Assembly (NCBI GenBank): GCA_051879015.1
Contig: JBJELF010000055.1
Span: 1 to 61,008, forward strand
Origin: JBJELF01 sp051879015
GTDB taxonomy: Bacteria > Bacillota > Clostridia > Lachnospirales > Lachnospiraceae
Direction: 5' to 3'
Length of the DNA stretch: 61,008 nt
A program made the translations under genes and the position numbers. The notes under the pieces are model-generated. The model made no database searches, was not told the DNA's origin, and worked only from the letters and a program-made list of their open reading frames with translations. Positions 9,069-18,248 of this stretch are shown piece after piece; the stretch's first letter is position 1, and each line of letters begins with the position of its first letter.

Positions 9069-9356
9069 TTACTGCTCCACAATTGCCAGGATATCGCTCT
9101 GTTTTACGATAACATACTCCTGACCATCCAACTTTACCTCAGTACCAGCATACTTAGAATAGATAACCTCCGCACCTACACTAACCTGCATAACTACTTC
9201 CTTGCCATCAATCATTCCGCCAGGACCAACTGCGATAACCTCTGCAGTCTGTGGCTTTTCTTTCTCTGCGCCTGCCAACACAATACCAGACTTTGTTTTC
9301 TTCTCTACTTCAACCTGCTTTAATACGACTCTGTCGCCCAATGGAACTAATTTCAT
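9069..9356 (-). CDS. groES: Co-chaperonin GroES (Hsp10)
   Basis: 95 residues, full length: MKLVPLGDRVVLKQ at the N-terminus and SKYAGTEVK near the middle. It caps the GroEL chamber. The start has AAGGAGG 10 bp upstream. It is the first gene of groES-groEL and is controlled by CIRCE. Confidence 0.98.
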   Translation of the reverse strand: MKLVPLGDRVVLKQVEVEKKTKSGIVLAGAEKEKPQTAEVIAVGPGGMIDGKEVVMQVSVGAEVIYSKYAGTEVKLDGQEYVIVKQSDILAIVEQ

Positions 9357-9380
9357 TTTGTTGTAACCTCCTTAGGATTA

Positions 9381-9407
9381 TTAGCACTCACTTCTTTTGA
9401 GTGCTAA
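9381..9407 (-). promoter_or_regulatory. CIRCE operator of groESL (HrcA site)
   Basis: Exact TTAGCACTC-N9-GAGTGCTAA. It lies between the predicted -10 box and groES, the classical position for HrcA repression. Confidence 0.97.
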
Positions 9408-9421
9408 TTTTCATTAGCCTT

Positions 9422-9450
9422 ATATTATCTAATTTATGCTTTAAATGCAA
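9422..9450 (-). promoter_or_regulatory. Probable sigma-A promoter of groESL
   Basis: TTGCAT, 17 bp, TAATAT on the minus strand, 14 bp upstream of CIRCE. Confidence 0.65.
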
Positions 9451-9633
9451 CATTATATTCCTGGTACAAATTAGTTTTTCTCTCTTTTTTTCTCTTTTTT
9501 TCTCTTTTTTACTTTATTTTTTACGGTATTTTATTTTTTTTAATTAATTATCCAATAATCCGTTATTCTGAATTAATTCTTATTTTATCTCCAGCCTCGC
9601 TTGCGAAATATGTCGATTTTGATAGATATACAC
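9451..9633. other. AT-rich intergenic DNA with pyrimidine repeats
   Basis: Contains tandem TTTTTTTCTC units at about 9475-9511 and long T runs. No gene seen. Confidence 0.5.
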
Positions 9634-9671
9634 AAAAAAAGACATTCCGCACAAACATACGAAATGTCTTT
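9634..9671 (-). terminator. Intrinsic terminator of the DUF6062 gene
   Basis: Arms AAAGACATT and AATGTCTTT (9638-9646, 9663-9671), with T7 on the minus strand. Confidence 0.85.
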
Positions 9672-9682
9672 GTTCATTTTAA

Positions 9683-10429
9683 TTAATAATACAGAGAAGT
9701 ACCTGACTTATCTTCGCTCTCGATAATTCCATTCGTTTTGATCACTGCTCTCGGAATCGCATCCTTGGAATTTTTCCATGGATCATCTCGATGCTGATAA
9801 TCAAATTTATCACAGAACCACTCCAAATCCTCTGCTAAGCGCTGCATATTATCCAGATATAATTTTGTCACCATCTCGGTAAACTCACTCAAATCGCCCC
9901 CACGCAGTTCACTCTGAGCCATCTCAAGAAGTTGTCCATAATGTTCTGTGCAAAAGCCCTGACTCTCCTCAAACTTTCTTCGAAACTCTCTATCACTCTT
10001 CCAAAGCTGAATCATCGTACGCATATATCGATTAAAACTCAGATTAATGCGGTCACAGATAAAACAGGTCGTCTGCAAATTTCTGATATAATCTACAACC
10101 GGCGAACCACCCTCACTCTTTTTAAACAGGGATGGAGCCTTGAGTGGAATTTTGGCACGCTTAGAAATTTCTTTATTTGTCTTATCAATATGGGTCTTCA
10201 GCACCATAGCCAAGCCCAGTTTGTTTTTCTCCAGCAGCAATAAGTTCATATGCTCTTTACAAAAACCAAGCTTATCTGTCATCTCACGGACATCACCCTC
10301 CATATAGCTTGGTCCCATAGTATACTCCACAGCGTTATCCTCTAACTTTTTGCGCATACGACAAATCGGACATTCACATGGTTTGTCAAATGCATCATTT
10401 ACTGGAATTTCATATATTTTCTCCTTCAT
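9683..10429 (-). CDS. DUF6062 protein with two Cys/His pairs
   Basis: 248 residues. Two similar halves each carry a CxxC and a downstream CxEH: C20-P-I-C23 with F-C57-K-E-H60, then C122-F-I-C125 with F-C160-T-E-H163. This spacing suggests two metal sites, probably zinc, produced by an internal duplication (inference). No signal peptide or membrane helix is seen. I recognise it as DUF6062, of unknown function. It starts 17 bp after glnS ends on the same strand, so the two are probably cotranscribed. Confidence 0.75.
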   Translation of the reverse strand: MKEKIYEIPVNDAFDKPCECPICRMRKKLEDNAVEYTMGPSYMEGDVREMTDKLGFCKEHMNLLLLEKNKLGLAMVLKTHIDKTNKEISKRAKIPLKAPSLFKKSEGGSPVVDYIRNLQTTCFICDRINLSFNRYMRTMIQLWKSDREFRRKFEESQGFCTEHYGQLLEMAQSELRGGDLSEFTEMVTKLYLDNMQRLAEDLEWFCDKFDYQHRDDPWKNSKDAIPRAVIKTNGIIESEDKSGTSLYY

Positions 10430-10445
10430 CCCCTACACCTCACTT

Positions 10446-12161
10446 TTATTTATTTTTTCCTACTGGAAAGCTACTCTTCATCGACACAATGCGGTTAAAT
10501 ACAGGATGTCCCTCCGTAGAAAACTTAGAATCCACACAATAGTAACCATTTCTCAGGAACTGGAAACGCTCTAAGACCTTTGCCTCCATCAAGCTTGGCT
10601 CTACATAACACTTTGGCAAAATATTCAAAGAATTCGGATTGATGTTCATGGTGCCATCCTCATTGTATACACCCTTTTCCTCATCTACCAGATTCTCAAA
10701 ATGACGAACCTCCACCTCTCCTGCTGTGCTTGCCTCAACCCAATGAATGGTTCCCTTTACCTTTCTTCCAGTAAAGCCGCTGCCGCTCTTCGTTTCTGGG
10801 TCATAAGTACAATGAACTACAGTTACATTGCCGTCTTCATCCTTCTCAAAGCCAACACATTTAACAAAATAAGCGTACATCAGACGAACCTCATTGCCAG
10901 GGAAGAGACGGAAATATTTCTTTGGAGGATGTTCCATGAAGTCATTTCTCTCAATCCAGAGCTCACGACCAAATGGAACTTTACGCTCACCTAATTCTGG
11001 ATTCTTCACATTATTTGGCGCATCCAGCCACTCAATCTGACCCTCTGGGTAATTGTCAATTACCAACTTGATTGGATCTAACACAGCCAACTTACACTCA
11101 CATTTTGTCTGCAAATCATCACGGATACAGAAATCCAACAGAGCATAATCAACGGAAGAATCTGCCTTAGATACCCCCACCATCTCAACAAATTTTTTAA
11201 TCGACTCTGGTGTGAAACCGCGTCTTCTCAAAGCACTGATGGAAACCAATCTAGGATCATCCCAGCCATCAACAATACCACTTTCAACCAATTTCTTGAT
11301 ATAGCGCTTACCAGTAATGACATTGGTCAAATACAGCTTCGCAAACTCAATCTGTCTTGGTGGATTCTTGAATTCGCACTCTCGAACTACCCAGTCATAC
11401 AATGGTCTGTGATCCTCAAACTCCAGGGTACAGATAGAATGAGTAATGCCCTCGATGGCATCTTCAATCGGATGAGCGAAATCGTACATTGGATAAATAC
11501 ACCAAGTATCTCCCGTTCGATGATGAGTCATGTGAGCAACACGGTAGATAACGGGGTCTCTCATATTAATGTTCGGCGATGCCATATCAATCTTTGCACG
11601 GAGCACTTTCTCGCCATCCTTGTAGAGCCCTTTCTTCATATTTTCAAACAATTCCAGGTTCTCCTCCACCGAACGATTGCGATATGGACTTTCTTTTCCA
11701 GGCTCCGTTAAAGTACCTCTGTACTCACGAATTTCCTCTGCACTCAAATCACAAACAAAAGCCTTACCCTTCTTAATTAAAAACACAGCATACTCATACA
11801 TTTTTGGGAAATAATCAGAAGCAAAAAATAACCGGTCTTCCCAATCTGCGCCCAGCCACTTGATATCCTCCAGCTGAGACTCCACAAATTCTACTTTTTC
11901 CTTGGTTGGATTTGTATCATCAAAACGCATATTGAACTTGCCATGATATTTTAATGCCAAACCATAGTTTAGCAAAATAGACTTCGCATGTCCAATATGC
12001 AGATAGCCATTTGGTTCGGGTGGGAAACGGGTCTGAACATGGTCATACTTTCCTTCCTGTAAGTCTTTATCAATCGCCAGCTCAATGAAGTTTTTCGAAA
12101 CTACTGTGCTGCCGTCAGCAGTTTCATTTTCTGGAACAATGGGGGTATTGTTTTCAGCCAT
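10446..12161 (-). CDS. glnS: Glutaminyl-tRNA synthetase
   Basis: Charges tRNA-Gln directly with glutamine. Start at 12161 (MAENNTPIVPENE) with GGAGGAAAC upstream; the frame runs back into the tRNA gene and that part is not coding. The class I HIGH motif is PPEPNGYLHIGHAKS near residue 45. A GKRYIKKLV segment stands where the KMSKS-like loop is expected. The C-terminal beta-barrel anticodon-binding region is complete. Length is 571 residues, normal for the family. Confidence 0.96.
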   Translation of the reverse strand: MAENNTPIVPENETADGSTVVSKNFIELAIDKDLQEGKYDHVQTRFPPEPNGYLHIGHAKSILLNYGLALKYHGKFNMRFDDTNPTKEKVEFVESQLEDIKWLGADWEDRLFFASDYFPKMYEYAVFLIKKGKAFVCDLSAEEIREYRGTLTEPGKESPYRNRSVEENLELFENMKKGLYKDGEKVLRAKIDMASPNINMRDPVIYRVAHMTHHRTGDTWCIYPMYDFAHPIEDAIEGITHSICTLEFEDHRPLYDWVVRECEFKNPPRQIEFAKLYLTNVITGKRYIKKLVESGIVDGWDDPRLVSISALRRRGFTPESIKKFVEMVGVSKADSSVDYALLDFCIRDDLQTKCECKLAVLDPIKLVIDNYPEGQIEWLDAPNNVKNPELGERKVPFGRELWIERNDFMEHPPKKYFRLFPGNEVRLMYAYFVKCVGFEKDEDGNVTVVHCTYDPETKSGSGFTGRKVKGTIHWVEASTAGEVEVRHFENLVDEEKGVYNEDGTMNINPNSLNILPKCYVEPSLMEAKVLERFQFLRNGYYCVDSKFSTEGHPVFNRIVSMKSSFPVGKNK

Positions 12162-12251
12162 AATGTTTCCTCCTATATTTATCTTTTTCATATCTTCTAT
12201 ATAATACCCAAAATCCGACAATACGTCAATCTTTTTTCCAAATACAACCTT

Positions 12252-12287
12252 AAAAAAATACAGCTCAATAGAGAAACATTGAGCTGT
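12252..12287 (-). terminator. Intrinsic terminator of tRNA-Thr
   Basis: Ten-bp arms ACAGCTCAAT and ATTGAGCTGT (12260-12269, 12278-12287), then T7 on the minus strand. Confidence 0.88.
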
Positions 12288-12311
12288 AAGGAAAATTTTC
12301 GATATAAAAAA

Positions 12312-12384
12312 AGCTGCTGACGGGAATCGAACCCGTGACCTCCGCCTTACCAAGGCGACGCTCTACCGACTGAGCCACAGCAGC
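12312..12384 (-). tRNA. tRNA-Thr (anticodon GGT)
   Basis: 73 nt folding as a cloverleaf: acceptor GCTGCTG/CAGCAGC, D arm GCTC...GAGC, anticodon loop TTGGTAA, and T loop GGTTCGAATCC. The 3' CCA is not encoded. It has its own promoter and terminator. Confidence 0.96.
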
Positions 12385-12419
12385 TTATCAAGATTTGTTA
12401 TTTCCTCTCGACAGTCATT

Positions 12420-12448
12420 AATATACTACAAGTGTCTCGATTTGTCAA
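12420..12448 (-). promoter_or_regulatory. Sigma-A promoter of tRNA-Thr
   Basis: TTGACA (12443-12448), 17 bp, TATATT (12420-12425) on the minus strand, 35 bp before the tRNA. Confidence 0.88.
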
Positions 12449-12532
12449 CACTTTATTTTTATTTTTTTTGAAATTTTTTGAATTATTTACACAACTGCTA
12501 CAAATACTTCTTATCTTTCTTCTGCTATGACT

Positions 12533-13675
12533 TTATTTTAAATTAATCAATTCTTTCAACAAGTTTTTCTTTTCCTTAACCCAGTTCTGCCCTCCATCCT
12601 GAATTTCCAATCGCAAAGACTCTAGCAGAGCCTTTGCTACCTCCCAAATCAAAGATCTCGTTTCTCCATCAATATCACTCAATGCTCCAATCATATTGTT
12701 GAGAGATTTTTGTCGATTCTGCGTTAAATCTGACAGATCTTTCGCTCCGCTGGCCATCAAAACCTGATACAAGCTTTCTGTAAATTTTTTTCTCTGCTCT
12801 GGAGTCAGACCTTCTATCCAATGATTTAGCGCATCATTGAACTCAATCTGTATATTCTTCAAATGATCTTTATAGACAAATTCACCATCCTCTACATTCC
12901 AGGTAAAAGGATCATGCTGCAAAATTCCCATCTGACTGCTGGTAATAACACTATAAGGCTCTCTCTGATACAAAAGCATACCTATAATGGAAGAATCTGG
13001 CACTGTCTTGCGAATTCGCCCCTGTACGAGCTCATATTCGCTCTCCAAAATTACTCCTTGCATAAACCCAGGACCATCATGACTGTAGACATCCGTGATA
13101 CGCATCTGTATCTCTGACTCTACCTTGCATGCACCATAAATAGCGAGATTTCCCCCTTTTGAATGACCACCTACCATAAAATGCCCTGTCAGCACCGGAG
13201 CATAGCGCTGCAAATACTCCACACTTTTTACCTGCGCTGGAATCGACTCCGAAAAAGACATCGCAAAATCTTCCTTCCACCCTACAAAAGACTCGTCTGT
13301 CCCACGGAAGGCCACATAGGAAAATCCATTATCTAAAAAAAAGGTCACGGCAGAAAATTGCATTTGCTCCGACTCACTCACTTCATTGATATAAAAGGCT
13401 AATTTCATGCTGCCAAAACGTCTGCTAGCCGCTGCTGCCTCCAGAAGAATCCGATTTTCTTCTTCCCATCGATGATCAGAAAACAAACTTTCTCTGTATT
13501 CATGGCGACTCACCTCATGAAGTGCTGGCCGATATGCCATCTCATCTTCTGATAAAATTTTATCATATTTTAAGTAAGCCAACTGAGATAAAATCAAACT
13601 GTCCAACTCAGAAAATGGCCGCTCTCTAAATGTTTGATATCCATATTCTCTTAAATAGGAAATAATATTTCCCAT
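12533..13675 (-). CDS. DUF2974 (Mbeg1-like) alpha/beta hydrolase
   Basis: Start at 13675 (MGNIISYLREYG), with GGAGGTGG 5 bp upstream; a TTG ten codons earlier is less likely. The 380 residues contain the nucleophile elbow GHSKGG near residue 170, preceded by VAFRGTDES, a lipase-type oxyanion region. The family is predicted as a lipase-like serine hydrolase. The substrate is unknown and no signal peptide is seen. The C-terminal ~100 residues are helical and acidic. Confidence 0.82.
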   Translation of the reverse strand: MGNIISYLREYGYQTFRERPFSELDSLILSQLAYLKYDKILSEDEMAYRPALHEVSRHEYRESLFSDHRWEEENRILLEAAAASRRFGSMKLAFYINEVSESEQMQFSAVTFFLDNGFSYVAFRGTDESFVGWKEDFAMSFSESIPAQVKSVEYLQRYAPVLTGHFMVGGHSKGGNLAIYGACKVESEIQMRITDVYSHDGPGFMQGVILESEYELVQGRIRKTVPDSSIIGMLLYQREPYSVITSSQMGILQHDPFTWNVEDGEFVYKDHLKNIQIEFNDALNHWIEGLTPEQRKKFTESLYQVLMASGAKDLSDLTQNRQKSLNNMIGALSDIDGETRSLIWEVAKALLESLRLEIQDGGQNWVKEKKNLLKELINLK

Positions 13676-13765
13676 ATCCACCTCCAAAATTTCTGACTTA
13701 TTCAATTATCTGCCATTAACGTATCTTAGTTCTTAATAAATATCTTTTGATTCCAACATCCTAGG

Positions 13766-14287
13766 TTAATTCTCTGTCTCAGTCAATCGCAAAGCCTCCA
13801 TAAATGCTGCCATCTCCGGAGAAAGATTATCAATCAGATTATTTCTCTTTTTCATTGGATTTTCCGTATATTTTCTTCGAATCTGTTGATTCATTGTCTC
13901 AATTTCCAACTCTAAATCTCGTGCCGATAGACGCTGAGCTCCCTGTCCCATAATAATAATCTGCTCCAATCGGTCGGAAGTAGCAACTTTCACTGTTCCC
14001 TCTTTATTGTAAATACCTGTCACTCGCTCAATATAACTGTCTGCAGTCTCCGCCTCCTTCGTGAAAACTATATTAATATTATGAAAACGCTGCACCGTCC
14101 CAGGATTTCCTTTCACCTTATATCCATCAAACACAATAATTACTTCCACCTTTTTATAACCCTGATAATTACTCATAATATCCTGTAAAGTCAACCGTGC
14201 TGCATCAAGGTTGTATTCCGCCAATTCTTTCAAATTTTTCCACGCAAAAATAATATTGTATCCATCCACCAACAAATAATCTGCCAT
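13766..14287 (-). CDS. YacP-type NYN ribonuclease (Rae1-like)
   Basis: Start at 14287 (MADYLLVDGYNIIFAW) with GAGGTG 9 bp upstream; a GTG three codons earlier is possible. The DGYNII motif at residues about 8-13, VIVFDGYKVKG and VATSDRLEQ supply the acidic residues of the NYN nuclease fold. In Bacillus the family member Rae1 cuts mRNA on the ribosome. It follows rlmB by 10 bp, the common mrnC-rlmB-yacP order. Confidence 0.88.
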   Translation of the reverse strand: MADYLLVDGYNIIFAWKNLKELAEYNLDAARLTLQDIMSNYQGYKKVEVIIVFDGYKVKGNPGTVQRFHNINIVFTKEAETADSYIERVTGIYNKEGTVKVATSDRLEQIIIMGQGAQRLSARDLELEIETMNQQIRRKYTENPMKKRNNLIDNLSPEMAAFMEALRLTETEN

Positions 14288-14297
14288 AATACGCACC

Positions 14298-15038
14298 TCA
14301 ACTCATCTGCTGACGTACAATCTCATAGGCCAACACACCCGCTGCCACAGAAGCATTGAGTGAATCAATATCCCCTTTCATCGGAATCGATGCAATCATA
14401 TCACACTTTTCGCGAACTAGACGACTCACACCCTCTCCTTCATTGCCAATCACCAAACCAATTGGTCCCTTTAAATTTAACTGATACATGGTCTCTCCGC
14501 CCATATCAGCACAGACAAACCACAATCCTCTCTCCTTTAGTTCATCAATCGTGTTGGCCAAATTTGTTACCTTTGCCACCGGTGTGTAATTCAGCGCCCC
14601 TGCGCTGGTCTTGGCTACTGTAGCAGTGAGTCCTACCGCTCTTCTCTTAGGAATAATCACACCATGAGCCCCTGCCAGATTGGCAGTACGAATAATTGCA
14701 CCTAAATTATGTGGATCTTCAATCCCGTCCAACAAAAAAACAAATGGAGCTTCGCCCTTCTTTTCTGCAGCCTCCAAAATATCCTCCACCTCTGCATAAT
14801 CATAGGCTGCCGCATAGGCAATAACTCCTTGATGATTTCCTGTTTCTGAGAGCTGATTCAAGCGCTCCTTAGATACATACTGGATAATCGTTTCCTGCTT
14901 TCGCGCCTCCCTTGTAATGGAACGAATCGGTCCATCCTGACAGCCATCTAGGACAAACAGTTTATCAATGGTCTTTCCTGCACGAAAGGCCTCCAATACT
15001 GCATTTCTTCCTTCTATTGTAAATTCTTCGTATCTCAT
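14298..15038 (-). CDS. rlmB: 23S rRNA 2'-O-ribose methyltransferase, SpoU/TrmH family
   Basis: 246 residues. N-terminal substrate-binding domain with EGRNAVLEAFRAG, then a SPOUT knot with LDGIEDPHNLGAIIRTA, IGNEGEGVS and SIPMKGDIDSLNASVAA, which bind S-adenosylmethionine. It modifies 23S rRNA (G2251 in E. coli numbering for RlmB). It lies between mrnC and yacP, supporting the RlmB rather than generic TrmH assignment. Confidence 0.92.
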   Translation of the reverse strand: MRYEEFTIEGRNAVLEAFRAGKTIDKLFVLDGCQDGPIRSITREARKQETIIQYVSKERLNQLSETGNHQGVIAYAAAYDYAEVEDILEAAEKKGEAPFVFLLDGIEDPHNLGAIIRTANLAGAHGVIIPKRRAVGLTATVAKTSAGALNYTPVAKVTNLANTIDELKERGLWFVCADMGGETMYQLNLKGPIGLVIGNEGEGVSRLVREKCDMIASIPMKGDIDSLNASVAAGVLAYEIVRQQMS

Positions 15039-15071
15039 AGAACTTCCTTTCTAATTTCATCTATTTTAATT

Positions 15072-15533
15072 TTACTTTTTTTCTTTTTCTATACTATCCA
15101 AACCAAGTTTGAGCAATTCCAAAGCTCTTGTATGCTCTCCTGACAAATACAGCCATCCAAACAACGCCTCTAATCCCGTCGCCACACGATAATCCTGAAT
15201 CGAAGCATTTTTTGCAGAGGTTCCTGACTTAGCATTTCGACCTCGCTTGAAAACTTGCTGCTCCTGCTCTGTCAAATACGGCATCAACAAATAAGCCATC
15301 TGGGCCTGAGCTGCTGCTTTCACCAACATACTTTTCTTTTTATTTAATATATTCACATTAGTATTATGTTGATTCAATACTAATGTGCGAATCATCAACT
15401 CGTAGACACTATCTCCAATAAAGGCCAAAGCTAATGGCGAATAAGTATTAATATCTACCTGCTTTAACTCAAACAATTTTTTGCTATATTCCGACATCGG
15501 AAAAAAAACTGCCTGTTTTTTCTCTGAATCCAT
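15072..15533 (-). CDS. mrnC: Mini-ribonuclease III
   Basis: Start at 15533 (MDSEKKQAVFF) with GAAGGG upstream; the open frame to 15641 lacks a site. 153 residues consisting of an RNase III catalytic domain only: LALAFIGDSVYELMIRT is the signature, with no dsRNA-binding domain. It matures 23S rRNA ends in Bacillus. The usual upstream neighbour cysS is absent here, and repeats occupy that space. Confidence 0.92.
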   Translation of the reverse strand: MDSEKKQAVFFPMSEYSKKLFELKQVDINTYSPLALAFIGDSVYELMIRTLVLNQHNTNVNILNKKKSMLVKAAAQAQMAYLLMPYLTEQEQQVFKRGRNAKSGTSAKNASIQDYRVATGLEALFGWLYLSGEHTRALELLKLGLDSIEKEKK

Positions 15534-15654
15534 TTTTTCTATCCCTTCACAAAATTTATCTGCCAAACATATATTTCCTCTAAAAGTATCATCAATGTAG
15601 ATACTATTTCCAATTTTAGCATAAATCCAATATTGCGTCAACTTTACGAATGTC

Positions 15655-15700
15655 TTTGTTCATGGTAAACACACAATTTTATTTTCTAGTATGATTTCAA
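15655..15700. repeat. R3 repeat copy
   Basis: CATGGTAAACACA followed by an A/T hairpin with the loop CTAGTATGATTTC, as at 6481-6530. It abuts an R1 copy. Confidence 0.5.
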
Positions 15701-15780
15701 AATGTTAGGGTTAAAAGGCATTTTGACCCCATAATACCTACGGATTGTTACGCACATTGTGCTCTCGCAATCCGAAAAAC
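15701..15780. repeat. R1 dispersed two-hairpin repeat
   Basis: First hairpin GGGTTAAAAGGCATTTTGACCC; then TACCTACGGATTG...CAATCCG enclosing GCACATTGTGC; then GAAAAAC. This copy is the clearest view of the second hairpin. It lies downstream of cstA. Confidence 0.8.
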
Positions 15781-15812
15781 ACTCTAATATCAGTTTATAG
15801 TCATGCAGCCAT

Positions 15813-15853
15813 AAAAAAAGCTCCTGCAAAGCACTTCACTTCGCAGGAGCTTT
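15813..15853 (-). terminator. Intrinsic terminator of cstA
   Basis: Eleven-bp arms AAAGCTCCTGC and GCAGGAGCTTT, with T7 on the minus strand. Confidence 0.92.
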
Positions 15854-15863
15854 AAAAACTGCA

Positions 15864-17594
15864 TTAAGCAGCCTTCTTATTCTTTCCGGTCAATGTCTGA
15901 ATACCCTCGATAACAAGGACGATTGCAAGTACAATCAACAAAATACCAAGAACAGTCTGTGCGTATGGACCCCAGTCAGCACCACCGGCCAAAATCATAC
16001 CAACCTGATTCTTTACGGTTACAGCTAAAGAGCAGATTGTTACAACCATCATGAACGCCATAGGAGCCAAGAACATCTTGTTGTTCTTTCCAATGTTTCC
16101 GAGCCATGTAGCAACAGCCAACAGACCCAAACCAGCCAACAACTGGTTTGCTGCTCCGAACAAGCCCCAAATCTTGGAGTAACCAGTCATACCAAGTGCA
16201 ATACCAAGTACAACAGTGATAATGGTAGCGAAATATGGATTAACAACAACTTTCTTCCAGCCTTCCTGTACATCAGCTACAGTCTGTCCAGGCTCAAGCC
16301 AGAACTCCTGGAACATAAAACGTGCCAGACGAGTAGCAGTATCCAAAGAAGTCAAGCAGAATGCAGAATAAGTCAAAATCAACAAAGTACGAAGAATACT
16401 TACAACACCATCGCCCAAACCAGAATACATCTGGGAAATACCACCTGCAAAAATTGCAGTCGCGCCACTTGTAATACCACTCTTATAAGCATAGTTGATT
16501 GCACAAACAGTAACAATTGCAAGTACACACTCAAGCAACATACCGCCATATGCGATTGGCTTTGCATCTGTTTCCTTATCAATCTGCTTGGAAGTAGTAC
16601 CAGAGGAAACTAAGGAATGGAAACCAGAGATAGCACCACACGCTACAGTTGTGAACAATACTGGGAACAAATACTGAGTTCCGTTTCCATTGTCTACTGC
16701 AAAACCAGAGAATGCCTTCAAACCAGCTGCACCTTCAACAAAACCTTCTCCGCCCAAACCTGCATGAGAGATAACAATACCTACCAAAGCAACGGCAAGC
16801 ATAGCATACAACAGGAAGGAGCTTAAATAATCTCTTGGCTGAAGCAGAATCCAAACTGGAGTAACAGAAGCTACTGCAATGTAGATACCTACTACAATCA
16901 TCCAAGTTTTGGTGCTCCAATAAATTGGATGGAAGTTCATACCAATTGCCATACAAATAACGATAGCAACCACACCTAAGATAGTAGAAACGCCCATTGG
17001 AGCATTACGACGATATACCAGGAAACCAAATGCAATCGCAACTACAATGAACAACAGAGATACCATAGCTACCGATGCATTGGAAGCAGATGCAGCCTGA
17101 TCTACAACACCATCTACAATAGTTGCACCAAAAGTAGATGCAACGATGGATGCAAATGCAGCTACAACCAAAATCAAAGTGAGATATGCGAAAATGATGA
17201 ACAGACGCTTTGCACGGCGGCTCATATTTACAGAAATAATCTCACCGATGGACTGTCCCTTGTGGCGGATGGATGCAAACAAAGCACCAAAGTCATGTAC
17301 ACCACCAAAGAAAATACCACCAATCAATACCCACAGTACAACTGGAACCCAACCAAAAATAGCAGCACCAATTGGACCTGTGATAGGACCTGCACCTGCA
17401 ATTGATGAGAAATGATGTCCCATCAATACGGGAGCTTTTGCTGGAACATAGTCAATACCATCTTCCATCGTGTGTGCAGGAGTTGCTTCTGTGCTCTCGC
17501 CAACACCCCACTGCTTGCAAAGCCAGCCGCCATACAAAATATAACCAGCTACCAGCACTGCAATACAAATCAGCAACAGTACTAAAGAATTCAT
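15864..17594 (-). CDS. cstA: Carbon starvation protein CstA, peptide/pyruvate transporter
   Basis: 576 residues with roughly 15-18 predicted membrane helices. The N-terminal CstA core has APVLMGHHFSSIAGAGP and GGVHDFGALFASIRHKG. The C-terminal region with MFQEFWLEPGQT and further helices is present. CstA family members import peptides or pyruvate during carbon limitation. The start codon overlaps the upstream gene's stop codon as ATGA, implying translational coupling. I saw no cbpA/ybdD-like partner gene. Confidence 0.94.
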   Translation of the reverse strand: MNSLVLLLICIAVLVAGYILYGGWLCKQWGVGESTEATPAHTMEDGIDYVPAKAPVLMGHHFSSIAGAGPITGPIGAAIFGWVPVVLWVLIGGIFFGGVHDFGALFASIRHKGQSIGEIISVNMSRRAKRLFIIFAYLTLILVVAAFASIVASTFGATIVDGVVDQAASASNASVAMVSLLFIVVAIAFGFLVYRRNAPMGVSTILGVVAIVICMAIGMNFHPIYWSTKTWMIVVGIYIAVASVTPVWILLQPRDYLSSFLLYAMLAVALVGIVISHAGLGGEGFVEGAAGLKAFSGFAVDNGNGTQYLFPVLFTTVACGAISGFHSLVSSGTTSKQIDKETDAKPIAYGGMLLECVLAIVTVCAINYAYKSGITSGATAIFAGGISQMYSGLGDGVVSILRTLLILTYSAFCLTSLDTATRLARFMFQEFWLEPGQTVADVQEGWKKVVVNPYFATIITVVLGIALGMTGYSKIWGLFGAANQLLAGLGLLAVATWLGNIGKNNKMFLAPMAFMMVVTICSLAVTVKNQVGMILAGGADWGPYAQTVLGILLIVLAIVLVIEGIQTLTGKNKKAA

Positions 17595-18133
17595 ACTAGA
17601 CCTCTCCTTTTCTCTTTAGATTTGTTATGATATAGTATTTTTTTCAAAATTTTCGCATTTGACCTTCCGACGCTGTTGTGGTAAAACTTTTCTTCACTCG
17701 TAGGAATCATTACCGTACGCACATCCATCCAGCCATGCAGCGAAAAATGAAAACTTTTTGAGATGCGACATTGCTTCAAGGCGGCTTTCGCCTCCTTATC
17801 GTAATCATCGCATAAAATTACGACAGTTATGCTGGAACACATATGGTTTGGTCCAATATTCATTCGTCTCATTCCATCTTCATAGGCATAATCTAAGCAA
17901 CGCTGATACTCCTTCTGCGTCAAATGAGAGAGATTGAATAAATATAAAAATTCTTCATTGTATGTAGCCCACAACTCCGCTTTCTTTGACACCATATATT
18001 TTTGGTCATGCTGAAAAAACTCACACAATGCAACTAGCGGGAGCTGCCGTTCTTCCTCGAACCTTGTAATATTGTAATATACTTCAAAACTCTTCAGTAA
18101 CCGTTCAACTACTTTTTCTCTCGATTCTTCCAT
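17591..18133 (-). CDS. Unknown protein coupled to cstA
   Basis: Start at 18133 (MEESREKVVERLLKSF), with GGAGAAGG 3-8 bp upstream; the frame reaches 18208 without a site. 180 residues, no signal peptide or membrane helix. It has a helical N-terminal half (YYNITRFEEE) and a C-terminal half with strand-like VVILCDDYDKEA and FHFSLHGWMDVRTVMI, ending very basic. I do not recognise the family with confidence. Because its stop overlaps the cstA start, a role in regulating or assisting CstA is reasonable but unproven. Confidence 0.72.
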   Translation of the reverse strand: MEESREKVVERLLKSFEVYYNITRFEEERQLPLVALCEFFQHDQKYMVSKKAELWATYNEEFLYLFNLSHLTQKEYQRCLDYAYEDGMRRMNIGPNHMCSSITVVILCDDYDKEAKAALKQCRISKSFHFSLHGWMDVRTVMIPTSEEKFYHNSVGRSNAKILKKILYHNKSKEKRRGLV

Positions 18134-18248
18134 ACCTTCTCCATTATGATATGCCTTTTTGTTCACAAAAAAAACATAACTGCTATATTGACGGTACGAT
18201 AATAGCACAATCTGCTAAAAAAGTCAAATATTTCTTTAAAAAAATAAA

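Noticed and set aside
9475..9511. Pyrimidine-rich tandem units as a possible array
   Set aside because: Short imperfect TTTTTTTCTC slippage repeats with no spacers; not CRISPR and no other function evident.
12162..12353. N-terminal extension of glnS into tRNA-Thr
   Set aside because: The extension translates the tRNA and its terminator; the real start with GGAGGAAAC is at 12161.
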